Shown here one piece after another: positions 24,822 to 34,229 of a stretch of DNA of 64,000 bases. The notes below the pieces were generated by a model. That model did not search any database. It was not told the origin of the DNA and was given only the letters and a program-made list of their open reading frames with translations. The number at the start of each line of letters is the position of its first letter. Position 1 is the stretch's first letter. Made by a program: the position numbers and the translations under genes. The DNA lies in assembly GCA_024305745.1 (NCBI GenBank), contig JAHRBS010000014.1, positions 751,501-815,500 of the forward strand, given 5' to 3'. This DNA comes from Polyporus tsugae (lineage: Eukaryota; Basidiomycota; Agaricomycetes; Polyporales; Polyporaceae).

Positions 24822-26521
24822 CTACCGGATCGCGCACGACTCAAACAGGCTCTGCTGCTTCGGCGCCTTGAACTTGCCCCACACGTCCCACACCTTCAGC
24901 TGCCCCTCCTCGGGCACCGCGAGCACGATCCGGTACCCGTTCGGGCTCAGCACGCTCCCCGCGACGCCCTTCCGCGCCACCGGCACCGTCCTGACGTGCC
25001 GCATGAGCGGGAACTGGTGCACCACGATCGCGTTCGCCATCCGGCTCTGCAGCGGGTCGACGTTGGCGTTGCTGAGGGACGGCACCTCCGTCAGCTTCCC
25101 GGGGCCGTGTGTGCTCAGGAGCTCGTTGATGTGGGGGGAGAAATGGAGTGAGGTGATTTGGGCGTCGAGCTCGAGCTTCGTGGGCCGCTCCGGCGTGCGA
25201 GAGGACGCGCCGTTGTCGTTCGCGATGTCCCAGACGCGAATAGTGCCAGTCTGGTCGGGCGCAGAGTCCCCGGAGACGAGGTACTTGCCGTACCACGGGC
25301 ACCAGGCGAGTGCCTGCGCACGTCGCGTGAGCGGTGGGTTGAATGTTGTAAGCGCAGAGAATACACGCACCGTGATCGCGCCGATGTGTTGCATTTTGCG
25401 ACGGCGCTGGACAAGCTCGCCGACCTCTAGGGGAAGCCTTGGCTTGCGGATATCCCAGACGAGGATGAGGCCGTTCTGGTCGCCGCTAGCCACAGTGTGC
25501 CCATCGCGGTTCCATGCCAAGGCGGTAATGCGGCCCTGGTGGCGGGTGACCTTCGTCGCTTGGTCCTTCATTTTGGCAGGATCGTTCACACGCGTATCGT
25601 AGTGGCGGAGCGCCCCCTTCTCGTCGCCGACCGTCAGCAGTGTGCCGTTGAATATCATGGCGCTGGGGCCCTTCATTCTCCACTGCAGCGTCGGCCGCTT
25701 CGTTGCTAAGTCCCAGAGCTGCATGTGACCGTTTGAGGTGGCGAGTGCGACAGTGCTCGGGTGGTTCTCGCCCGCACACTGGACAAGGACGAGGTTTCCC
25801 ATGCTGTCGGTGATCTTGCACAGCTGCTGCGCGACGCCCTCGGTGTCAGCCATGCTCTTGTAATACACACGGTTGCCGCGGCCGAAGACAAGGGCGTTTG
25901 AGTGAGACCAGCCGATCGGTGACCCCGCGGTGGCGTCGGCGGGGGAAGGCACGGAGTAGTCGATATTGTTCAGGGATTTGAGGACGCGGAAGGCGGAGTG
26001 CTCCTTGAACGTGGGGATCTCGGAGCCAGGGCCCATCGAATCGCGTTTCCTGCGGATGTCGCTGGAGGAAGCGCTCCGGATAAGCGCGTGGAACCCGTCA
26101 TCGTCAATAGACGACGCGCGAGAGGATAGTGGTGCAGAACGTAGGAAGGACGAGGAGGCACTCAGTCGTGGCCTGCGGGGGCTCTGGTCGAGGCGTCTTG
26201 CGAGCTCTTGGGTGAACGAGCCTTCCAGACTGAGCCGTGATAATGATGGTCCTCGGGATGGCCCAGGGGAGGGCTGTGGGGAGTGTGCGGTTAGCGAAGA
26301 TCGATGGCGACGCGTCGTTGCTATCACTGACCATGCTCGGAGAAGCTTCATCGTCAAGAGGAAGGGTGGAAAGCCGTCTCAATCTCTTGCGGTCGGACTC
26401 GTCGATCGACTCGATCGAACGAGTGCGTTTTCTGAACCACCGTTCAATCCAACGCTGAAAGTGGAAAACGGGTATTCTGGGAACGTACTGACCTCAAGAA
26501 TGGGTTGCTCCTCAAGGACAT
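24822..26521 (-). CDS. WD40 protein of the Cdc20/Cdh1 (APC/C activator) family
   Basis: This is a seven-bladed WD40 protein of the type that recruits substrates to the anaphase-promoting complex. Exon 1 (MSLRSNPFLRS, ending in a GTACGT donor) and exon 2 (RWIERWFRKR...) precede a basic, Ser-rich leader. The family linker RVLKSLNNIDYSVP leads into blades recognisable by GNRVYYKS, HMQLWDLATKRP, GALRHYDTRV, HQGRITALAWNRDGHTVASG, GLILVWDIRKP, TIRVWDIAND and QLKVWDVWGKF. An intron of 57 nt interrupts blade AIT|ALAWCPW and keeps the frame open. The protein ends CAIR, the Ile-Arg tail that docks Cdc20/Cdh1 on the APC/C TPR subunits. I see no canonical C-box (DR-F/Y-IP) in the N-terminal region, so it may be a divergent or meiosis-specific activator. 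Confidence 0.85.
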
Positions 26522-27460
26522 CTCGGCAATGGCGGGAGGATGGTTGTGGAAAGAAGGTGAAGTGGTTCTAACCGACGGGAAAAGTGGTGGGCTCTGTCTG
26601 TGACACTGGCAGTGGAGGTCAACTTCGGGTTAGGTCCAATCACGGTCCGAGTTTATCGCAGTGAGTCATGTGACCGCGCAACGTGGACCATCGCGGGGCT
26701 CTTGGCTGCCCTGGAGGAGTTGGAACCGGAAGTTGGAACCAGAGAATGTGGTGTGAAAGGCAAGCGAGGAATGTGGTAGAGGGGGAAGAGCATGCATATC
26801 GTGGTCCCCAGAGTCCGATGCGAGGGCCGAACAGAAGACGTCCCAACACAGTAGGCTATGATGTCAGCGTCCCAACGTACAACCACTTAAGTACTATATG
26901 TACTACGGCCACAAGTGTCAACTTTTCAACACTGTGGCAGCTGGGGACAAATGTATTGAATCCACGACCTCAAACGTTTGGTTCACAGTAAGCAAGGCGC
27001 ATATATTGAGGACTGCGAATGAGATGCGTGCCACTGCCACTTGACAAGATCTCAGCACTACGCGACTTACCACCCCCTGTCTCTCTAGCCTCCACGATGA
27101 TCGTCCCCCAGACAAACGACACTGCCAGGGGAAAAAAAAAAACAAGAAATTTGCAGACTAAGGTATCGGTGCCACATGTGCGCTTTTCCAGCGCGCCCGA
27201 CGACGGGGCAAACAAAGTGAACATACGACACCACGCCCGGCCCACGATAATCTAACTTTCAACGCAACACACATCCACAGGGTATATTACGTTACGGAGA
27301 TAGCGACACGCGACGGCACGCCGTTCGCGGGAAATAAAGCATACTCAACAGCAACCAGCCACGTATACGCACAGCGCACCCCGCTCCACAACGTCCATCC
27401 ATTACCGCACTTCCACTTTCTAAACCCCGACCCCAAATCCCGAGCTTTACACGAAAAAGC
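26522..27460. other. Intergenic region
   Basis: No gene seen. It contains the 5' flank of the WD40 gene and the 3' flank of the GPI-protein gene. An A10 tract lies near 27131-27141. Confidence 0.4.
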
Positions 27461-28786
27461 TTAGAGAGCGGTGCCGAGGACCATCGCGACAGCGGCGACG
27501 AGCACGCCAGCAACGCCTGTGTTGGCAAGGATCGTGCGGGAGGCACCGGAGCCCGACGCCTGGCCAACGACACCGCCCGAGAGACCAGCGGCAGCGGCAA
27601 CGGCGCCGCTAAGGAAGGTCGAGCCGCAAGTGCTCTGGACTGCCTGGTAGAGCGTAGACTGGCCACTGAGGAGGACCGACGCGGCGAGGCCGGGCGCGTA
27701 AGGTGTCGAGGACTCGAACGAGATGTACGAGGTGAGGACGTTGCGGGTGCACGTCTGGCAGAGGGCATCCTTTGCGAGGGTAGGCTGGAGGAGGAGGAAG
27801 AGGAGGTTGTTGTTCGCGATCGTGGTCGCGTTGGGGGCGACGGCCGCGACCACCTGGGCGGCGTCGGCGCGGCGGGCATTCGATGAGGTTGAGGCGGGGA
27901 CGGAGAGGGACTGGGCGATGTTGGCAAGCTGGGACGCGGACTGGGACGTGGTCGAGGCGATGGTGGAGACGCAGAAGTTCCCGCTGTCGTCCTTGGAGCA
28001 GATGGCGTTCTTCAACGGGATAAGGGCGTAGAGCACGTCGTAAGTCCTGATCACATCCTTGTTCTGGTTCGAGGTGAGCTCATCTGTGCAAGCCTGGTAG
28101 AAGTCCGCGAGCTTCGAGCGAACGGCGGACTCAGTGCATGAGGTGCTCGCAGCGCAAACTGCAGTAAGGGCAGTCTTGGCATCAGAGGCAGAGGGTGTGG
28201 TCGCGGTAGCGTTGGTGGTGGGCGCAAAGGCACCAGAGGCGGTGATGAGGGAGGAGGTGCAGGTGGTAAGCGTGGTGTCCTGGTTGAAGGCGTTGAGGAA
28301 GGACGAGCATGAAGCACCAATCCCAGAGGGAATGAGGGAGACCTAAGGATCAATTAATAGTCAGTCATTGCAACCTCGACACCGCGTCTGATCGCTGATC
28401 GCCTCTGGCAGACATAAATCATGGAATATCCAGCCCAGAAAAGTCACTTAGACACACCATCCATGCATCGCACGGCTATCGTAAGGGTGGAAAATGGACC
28501 ACAAGGCGTTCAAGCCAGGGGAAGCCATCCGCAGCCGCATATATGCAGGCTGGCCCTGCTTCGTCAAACTCTATTCGTTGTCCAACCCTTCTCTCCTTGT
28601 CGTTGAGATAAGGCCTCCTCCTACGGATATCCACGTCTGAGCCTGGGCTGACGAGGCACTACCTCACGCGCCTTGCCAAGTTCCCCATTCCACCAATTTT
28701 ACCCCATGAAGCATCAAACGAGCAAGACTCACCGTCTGGGCCAATGCGACGGAGGCGAAGAGGGTGGCTGCCGCAATAGTCTTCAT
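27461..28786 (-). CDS. Secreted, probably GPI-anchored cysteine-containing protein
   Basis: A cell-surface protein without enzyme motifs. Exon 1 (28733-28786) is almost exactly a signal peptide (MKTIAAATLFASVALAQT). The second exon runs from 28342 to the stop. It has spaced cysteines (GASCSSFLN, LTTCTSS, AVCAASTSCTES, YQACTDEL, NAICSKDDSGNFC, DALCQTCTRN, QSTCGSTF) and ends in a hydrophobic tail (LANTGVAGVLVAAVAMVLGTAL) after a Ser/Gly stretch, as in GPI-anchored proteins. The pattern resembles basidiomycete secreted DUF7729-like proteins, but I hold that name loosely. The intron (28343-28732) is 390 nt, far longer than most here. Confidence 0.8.
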
Positions 28787-29515
28787 GGCGAAGAGTGTAA
28801 GATACGCAAGGAGCGGACGGGTTCTTTAATGTCGACGAGGACGAGGACGGCGGGGGAAAAGAAGGGATGGGCGTCCGGACAAGGTCGAAGACGGGCACGA
28901 CTTGTTCAACGTCGCTAGGACAACATGCACAAACAACCCCTGCCGCCCAGCGTCTCACATCACGGCCCTTCATCACCGTAGACTCGGCCCAGACCGCCTT
29001 GTTTATTGCCTTCCCCGGTTTTGATTGAGGCTGACACGCCTCAAGGAATTGGAGCTGGCATTATTTGGAGGCTGGCATATCAGCTGGCTGGCAGTTGTGT
29101 AAGTTTGTATGTACACACACCTCAGCTGCACGAACATATCAAAGTCCGGCCGTTCCCCCTCCTCCGAGTTCAGCTGCACTCCGACAGATCAGACTGAGAC
29201 GTACATAGGTGACGTTAACCGTTGCCGGCTCTGCATGACACCCTGGTGACACTCTGACATCTCGAAAGGATCGCTGAGTGCCTGCTGATAGCGTCGCATA
29301 ATAAGTTTTCCGCCTCAGGCTGAGGCTTGGGCCTTCCAGCTTCCGCAAGTTCCAGCTCGGAAATGAGGGTTGCTCGCGACAGCCACGCCCTGAGGCCCGA
29401 GACTCCCACATGTACCGAGTCCACGATGTTTGGGTTACTTATTGCGAAAAATAATCTTCACCATGCCGATGTCGTGGAGTGGGCACTGCGAGAGACAGCG
29501 CTTGTGTTCATTGCT
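28787..29515. other. Intergenic region
   Basis: No gene recognised. It ends at the left copy of the target-site duplication of the retroposed insert. Confidence 0.45.
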
Positions 29516-29523
29516 GTGATCAG

Positions 29524-29529
<6 letters not shown>

Positions 29530-29562
<33 letters not shown>
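29530..29562 (-). repeat. A33 homopolymer (T33 on +), tail of the retroposed insert
   Basis: Thirty-three uninterrupted T on the + strand, directly next to the left target-site duplication. The lack of interruptions suggests a young insertion, since long A tails decay quickly. Confidence 0.9.
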
Positions 29563-29567
<5 letters not shown>

Positions 29568-29727
29568 CTCGGGATGTCGGCAGTACTGTAATACATGGTG
29601 TGCTTATGTAACTACGGCAGCGCGTCTCCCGGTATCCTACGTTCGATTGACGCGTGTGCTTGTGCACAGGTAGGACCACGGCCGGAGGCCAGGAGTGGTA
29701 GGGGGGCCGGTCGGCAATTTTTCCGTC

Positions 29728-31218
29728 TTACCGCCGGCCCGACGATCGTGTACCAGGGGATTGAGCCTCCGCGTCAGACGCGGGGCCCGCCAGCTCATCC
29801 GCCTGGGCAGTGCTCGTAGCGGGCGTCCGCAGGTGGGGACGACTTTTCTTCGTTCTACCCATTTTGGGCCCGCGCGTGTGAGGGTGAACCTGCGTGAGGG
29901 GGCGCAGGTGTTGTTCGATATGGACGATCAGCGCGCTGCGCTCCATCGGTGGGAGCGTGCAGTGCGTGGCGTCCGCGTGATTGGTGTCGACGATCAACGC
30001 GCTGTGATCCAATGGAGGACGCATACAGGGCGCGATGTCTGTGGATGGTGTGCTGCACGCTGCGGCGCAAGGCGGCGGCGTGCAGGGAGGGACGAGGTGA
30101 TACAGCGCCGACGGCGGCGGTGTATCAGGGTCGAGTGCGACCAGCCACTCAGGGAGCTGGCAGCCGATCGCGCGGTTGGGTGGTGGGCCTTCCGGGTGCG
30201 CAACTGGGGCGCAACGTCGGCGGCGGTGTGTGCGAACGCGGCCTTTGCATGTGCAGGGCGCGAGTATGTGATAGTGCTGCCGGACCACGAAGTCGCCGTG
30301 GACCGGACATGTGAAAGAGACGATTCTGTACGCATAGCGTCCAGAATCGAGGTCGTGCAGAACTGCGGCCCGAAGCCGGTGTTCCGTGAGCCAGCGAGGC
30401 GGGCTGAGGTCGGCGTGGACACTCGGCCACAGCCGCCAGCTGTTGGGGATGTTTCTTGGATTATCGCCCTCCTCGATCGCCAGCATGTGGTAGACATGGG
30501 CGTTCCATCTGGCGATATCCAAGATCCGGTTGTATGAGTGTGAGTCACTGAACCGCTCCCAAAAGGGGGTCCAGATGACTCGGTTTGATGATGAGTCAGC
30601 GGGGAGATAAACTTCATCCCGCGGGTGTGTTCGAGATAGCGATCCGGCCGCAAGCACATTGGCGCCGACCGCAATCACTTCGGGGATTTCCCGATCATCT
30701 CGCGTGTGATCTTTCTCCACAAAGCCGTGGAAATGGCGGAGAAATGCGTGGGCGCCCTGGAAATGCATCAGGACGTTTTCACATGTTTCGTCGTATGAAT
30801 TGTAAATCGCCACGAGGATGGGGACCTCGGCGAAGAGTGAAGGGGGAAGACGGAACGCGCTCTCCATGGGGAGGAAGGGCGGACCAACATCGCGTGTGAT
30901 CCGATTGATGAGATCGATAACAGATTGAAAGGGGGGACCGTCACGACTGATGCTCTCCCCCAGAGCGGGGAAGGACGCCCAGTCGTCGTCCAGCATGACG
31001 AGCGCAAGATGCGCCAGCAGGGTGATGTGTGCTCGAGAGCGAGGCCTGTAAGGCAGCTCGTTCTCGATGTCTGTGTAGTGGGTGAAGGCAGCCCTCCCCA
31101 GACGAGCTGGGAAGTCCGCTGGCAGGTGTGTGGGGGGTATGTACAAGGGGGGCGCGCTGCGCGTGCGATGCGCACCGCTTGACCCCCCGGACCCCGCCCG
31201 GGCAGTGCTTGGGTGCAT
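29728..31218 (-). CDS. Intronless 496-aa protein of unknown function, carried by the retroposed insert
   Basis: A continuous frame from ATG at 31218 to the stop at 29728, with no intron in a genome where genes of this size usually have several. I do not recognise the family. The N-terminal two thirds look globular (ALVMLDDDWASFPALGE, SLFAEVPILVAIYNSYDE, GAHAFLRHFHGFVEKD, NRILDIARWNAHVYHML). A possible metal-binding cluster follows (FTCPVHGDF, HILAPCTCKG). The C-terminal part is Pro/Cys/Arg-rich with a 22-residue direct repeat (PPLDHSALIVD, then PPMERSALIVH) and a basic patch (MGRTKKSRPHLR). Its position inside a TSD-flanked, poly(A)-tailed insert makes it a retrogene candidate. The intact frame means either recent insertion or selection. 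Confidence 0.65.
   Translation of the reverse strand: MHPSTARAGSGGSSGAHRTRSAPPLYIPPTHLPADFPARLGRAAFTHYTDIENELPYRPRSRAHITLLAHLALVMLDDDWASFPALGESISRDGPPFQSVIDLINRITRDVGPPFLPMESAFRLPPSLFAEVPILVAIYNSYDETCENVLMHFQGAHAFLRHFHGFVEKDHTRDDREIPEVIAVGANVLAAGSLSRTHPRDEVYLPADSSSNRVIWTPFWERFSDSHSYNRILDIARWNAHVYHMLAIEEGDNPRNIPNSWRLWPSVHADLSPPRWLTEHRLRAAVLHDLDSGRYAYRIVSFTCPVHGDFVVRQHYHILAPCTCKGRVRTHRRRRCAPVAHPEGPPPNRAIGCQLPEWLVALDPDTPPPSALYHLVPPCTPPPCAAACSTPSTDIAPCMRPPLDHSALIVDTNHADATHCTLPPMERSALIVHIEQHLRPLTQVHPHTRGPKMGRTKKSRPHLRTPATSTAQADELAGPASDAEAQSPGTRSSGRR
29925..30056 (-). repeat. 66-bp direct repeat within the retroposed ORF
   Basis: Two copies offset by 66 nt begin CGATCAGCGCGCTGCGCTCC (29925) and CGATCAACGCGCTGTGATCC (29991). 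They encode the two 22-residue units with (D/E)(H/R)SALIV at their core. Confidence 0.7.
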
Positions 31219-31366
31219 GTTAGTCTCCCTGGGACCAGGAATTGGAAGAGGGTGTAGGACCCCCGATGTACTGTACTCGCTACGTATGTAGAGGCAGCGT
31301 AAAGGATGTAGGCGCCCACCGGATGGTGGTGGTACGAGGGAGAGAAGGGATGGTGATCAGGTCCTC

Positions 31367-31822
31367 ACCGAACGTCGAATGGGGGGGGCAGGTTGACGAG
31401 TACGTATGCAGTCCAGACCCATAGAAAAATAAGGTTTCTTTGGTCAAACGGCTTTCCAGATCAGTGTATGTTGCCGTGCCCCTGGAGGATTCAGACACGC
31501 TGTCTAAGTACCGCAAGGAATATTGCTCTGAAGGTACCGATGGATAAGAGAATGTACGGTCACTCCTAACTAGACCCAACGTATCTGCTCTGCCGCCAGA
31601 TGATCGGAAACCAAGAGGCATCAAACACCAACGTCGGGTTTGGACCATTGGTGCACCATGTAGAAAGTGAATATGTAAACATAACGTTTATGAACACTAC
31701 AATGGATTCTATAGCTAGTAGATCGTTACAACACTTGGTTTACTACTTCTAACGTCCGTACAACACAACGATGCAGCCCGCCGAAACCCCGGAGATATGC
31801 TGGTGATATACAAAAACGACAC
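31367..31822. other. Intergenic region
   Basis: No gene seen; it is the 3' flank of the eEF1B gene and the flank of the retroposed insert. Confidence 0.45.
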
Positions 31823-32834
31823 TCAAAGCTCTGCAAAGCGACAATCGATTAGCAGATGGAAGATTTCGGCGCGATAACACTCACTCTGCATGGCAGCAAC
31901 GTCGGAGCTCTGGACGTAGTCCTCAAATTCTGCAACGCGCTCCTGGAGTTCATCGAGGGAGACGAGCTCATCCTCGACGACAAGGGTGATCTGGAGCTTC
32001 TTGATACCGTAACCGATGGGAACAAGCTTGGAGGCACCCCAGACGAGACCATCCTGCACGATGGAACGGACAGACTCCTCGAGCTTCGCCATGTCGGTCT
32101 CATCGTCCCAAGGCTTTACCTCAAGGGTAACAACAGACTGAACGCAGAAGGTCAACATCGTATTCCAGAGTACGGTACATACATGATAAACAGCGACACG
32201 AAGCGAGGTGGGGGAGCGACACAGCCAGTAACATAGACGAACCTTGGCAATGGTCTTGGGCTTCGCAGCCTTCTTCGCGTTATAGGCGGCGATACGCTCA
32301 GCCTTGACGCGCTCAGCCTCGGCGTCCTCGTCGTCGTCGGAGCCGAAGAGGTCGATTTCATCGTCGTCCTCAGCCTTTACGGGGGCAGCCGCAGCCGCAC
32401 CGCCGAGGAAGGCCTCACCAGCAGAGCTGGAACCAGAGAGGGCACCGAACTCAGCCTCGTAGGACTTGATGTGGGTGTACCAGCGCGCGACATTGGGGTT
32501 TGCAGACGCGGCGGGGGCAGCGGAGATGGCCTTGAAGACGACAACGTCTGCCTGCGACGGGGTGTAACTGTGCGATTAATAAGATGACATTAGCGTTTGT
32601 CACTTTCATTGTGTAACGCAAGTCGATAACGTTGGAAGGTCAGAAAGCTAGGTAATAAAGGGTTGTCGGCATACTGGAGCAGCGGTGTCTAGTCGCTTCT
32701 TGGAAACACGGACCATAGCGTTGTGTTCATCGTACGGAAACGTCGCTCGACGCCAAAGACGAAGAAAAAACTCACCCCTCGACGTAGGAACGGGTCGCCA
32801 GGTAGGCCTCGAGCTTTCCAAGATCGACAGACAT
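31823..32834 (-). CDS. EFB1: Elongation factor 1-beta (eEF1B alpha/beta, GDP-GTP exchange subunit)
   Basis: This is the nucleotide-exchange subunit of eEF1 that recycles eEF1A-GDP in cytosolic translation. Exon 1 encodes [20 protein letters not shown] and is spliced to [14 protein letters not shown], the N-terminal GST-C-like part. An acidic linker follows ([22 protein letters not shown]), then [16 protein letters not shown] and the exchange domain ([59 protein letters not shown]). The last exon supplies only the end of the C-terminus: DVAAMQ joins across a 54-nt intron to KL and the stop at 31823. The length of about 215 residues is normal. Intron 1 (about 32575-32776) is near 200 nt. It shares a 361-bp divergent promoter with the deaminase gene. 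Confidence 0.95.
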
Positions 32835-33195
32835 TGTAGGATGAAGGAAAATTTAGTACGAGGAAGAGATCGATGAAGATGGCTGCCTTGACAAGCGCGC
32901 AGAGAACGCGAATTTTATGCGGTCCCGTGATGTGCTTCAGGGCAGGGCGCCTTCTCACTTGACGGCCTCATGTCCTTTGAGTCGCCCCAGTCCAGGTCAT
33001 CTTCCTCAGTCCAGGTCGTCTTCCTCAGTCCCCTGTACTTCCTCTCGCCTCTTCTCTCGTGTCGCGCATTCAACAAGATTAACGAATCCTCTCCCAGCAT
33101 TACGCAAGTGAGTATATGCGCATTTTCCTCCTCGTGCGCCACGAACCTTACGCTTATCGTGTGCACATCAGCGGATACCTCACCTACGAGCCAAA
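32835..33195. promoter_or_regulatory. Divergent promoter region of eEF1B (-) and deaminase (+)
   Basis: 361 bp separate the two start codons. A CATAAAAT element (read on -, 32911-32918) lies about 77 nt from the eEF1B start. A 19-bp unit CAGTCCAGGTCRTCTTCCT is tandemly duplicated at 32990-33027. A GTGAGT..CAG pair (about 33112-33171) could be a 5'-UTR intron of the deaminase. Confidence 0.5.
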
Positions 33196-34229
33196 ATGAA
33201 CAAGACCCAGTTTTACCTGTCGCAGTGTGCCGAGGCCGCGTCGAAGAGCCCGATGTGCTTTACCCTAGGTGCGGTCATGGTCAAGGGAGGCAAGGTCATA
33301 TCCTCGGGTTACAACCATCATAGACCGCACTACGACGGCGCGGAAGTCAGGACGCACGGGCATCGTAAGGTGAGGACGCGCATCTCTCCCAATCCGTGAA
33401 GCTGCCCCAGACGCCTGATGCTCGGGCCGCCCCGCAGCCCGTGTCGATGCACGCGGAGATGCATGCCATCTTCAGCCTGACTGGCATGTCCCCGTCGTTC
33501 AAGACGCAGGTTCAAGGCATGGAGCGCCGGGTTTCACCGGCTGCGCCACCAGAACAACATACAACAAAAGGGCCAAAAGGGATTGCGGGCCCCGAGAGCC
33601 TCCTCTCTGGGACCACCACCGCCATCGCCGCCGCCTTCGAGTCCGAGTCCGAGTCTGACTCCGAAGACAGCACCTGGGGCCTCTAGGCCGCCCAAGGGCA
33701 AGGGCAGGCATGGGCGGCGCAACTCGAGCCAGGGCCGGCCGCCACCGTCGCCACCACCGGCGAGCCCGAGTAGCAGCTCCAGCAGCAGCAGCAGCGGAGA
33801 GGCTAGCGGGAGTGAAAGCCGTCCATCATCGTCCCACCGCCACGCGCGTCCTGCCACGTCCATTGTGGACCAGGGCGTCTCGCTCAACGGTTCGAACGCG
33901 AACCGTTCGAAGGACGGCGACAGAGGCTGGGACACACGTCGTCGCGACCCACGGGCGAATGGCGCGGATATCTATGTTGCGCGCTTCACGAAGAACGGTA
34001 TGGGCAGCGCGCGGCCGTGCTGGCGATGCCTGGAGTGGTGCAGGTGGGCAGGCGTGAAGCGCATATTTCATTGGAACGCCGATGAGAATAGGTTCGAGGT
34101 CGTGAAGGTGAACAGTGCTCAGAGTGGACAGTACGAGACGCACGCGGACATTCGTCTCTTTGCTGGGCTGGTGCGTCGTCTTTTCTTGCGCTGTAGTTTC
34201 CCATACTGAGTATCATCTAGGGTTGGTAG
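33196..34229 (+). CDS. CMP/dCMP-type deaminase domain protein with a low-complexity insert
   Basis: This is a zinc-dependent deaminase of the cytidine/deoxycytidylate/riboflavin-deaminase fold; its substrate is unknown. Exon 1 (33196-33369) encodes MNKTQFYLSQCAEAASKSPM and GAVMVKGGKVISSGYNHHRP. The next exon brings the catalytic HAE (PVSMHAEMHAIF) and the third zinc-binding motif comes much later (PCWRCLEWC). The gap is normally about 30 residues; here about 130 residues of Pro/Ser/Arg-rich sequence intervene (PPPPSPPPSS, SSSSSSSSSGE, RRDPRANG). A 43-nt intron (about 33518-33560) is needed to reach the frame of the insert. The end is either read through to 34209 or, more likely, spliced (GTGCGT at 34171, acceptor at 34220) to give LFAGLGW and a stop at 34229. 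Further introns inside the insert cannot be excluded. Confidence 0.75.

Larger units (their letters stand above)
29516..31366 (-). mobile_element. Retroposed insert with A33 tail and 14-bp target-site duplication
   Basis: The 14-mer GTGATCAGGTCCTC occurs at 29516-29529 and 31353-31366. Between them lies a 1.8-kb segment that, read on the minus strand, starts with a pyrimidine-rich leader just inside the right repeat, contains one intronless 496-codon ORF (31218-29728) and about 165 nt of 3' sequence, and ends in 33 consecutive A (T run 29530-29562 on +) abutting the left repeat. These are the hallmarks of target-primed reverse transcription of a polyadenylated RNA. No reverse transcriptase is encoded, so the copying was done in trans. 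Confidence 0.85.

Noticed and set aside
29728..31218. The retroposed ORF as ORF1 of a LINE element.
   Set aside because: No CCHC knuckles, no endonuclease and no reverse transcriptase in the insert; the structure fits a retrocopied mRNA better.
32575..32776. A box C/D snoRNA in eEF1B intron 1, as in some animals.
   Set aside because: Only a degenerate C-box-like ACGATGA and a CTGA about 90 nt away are seen, with no terminal stem; too weak to annotate.
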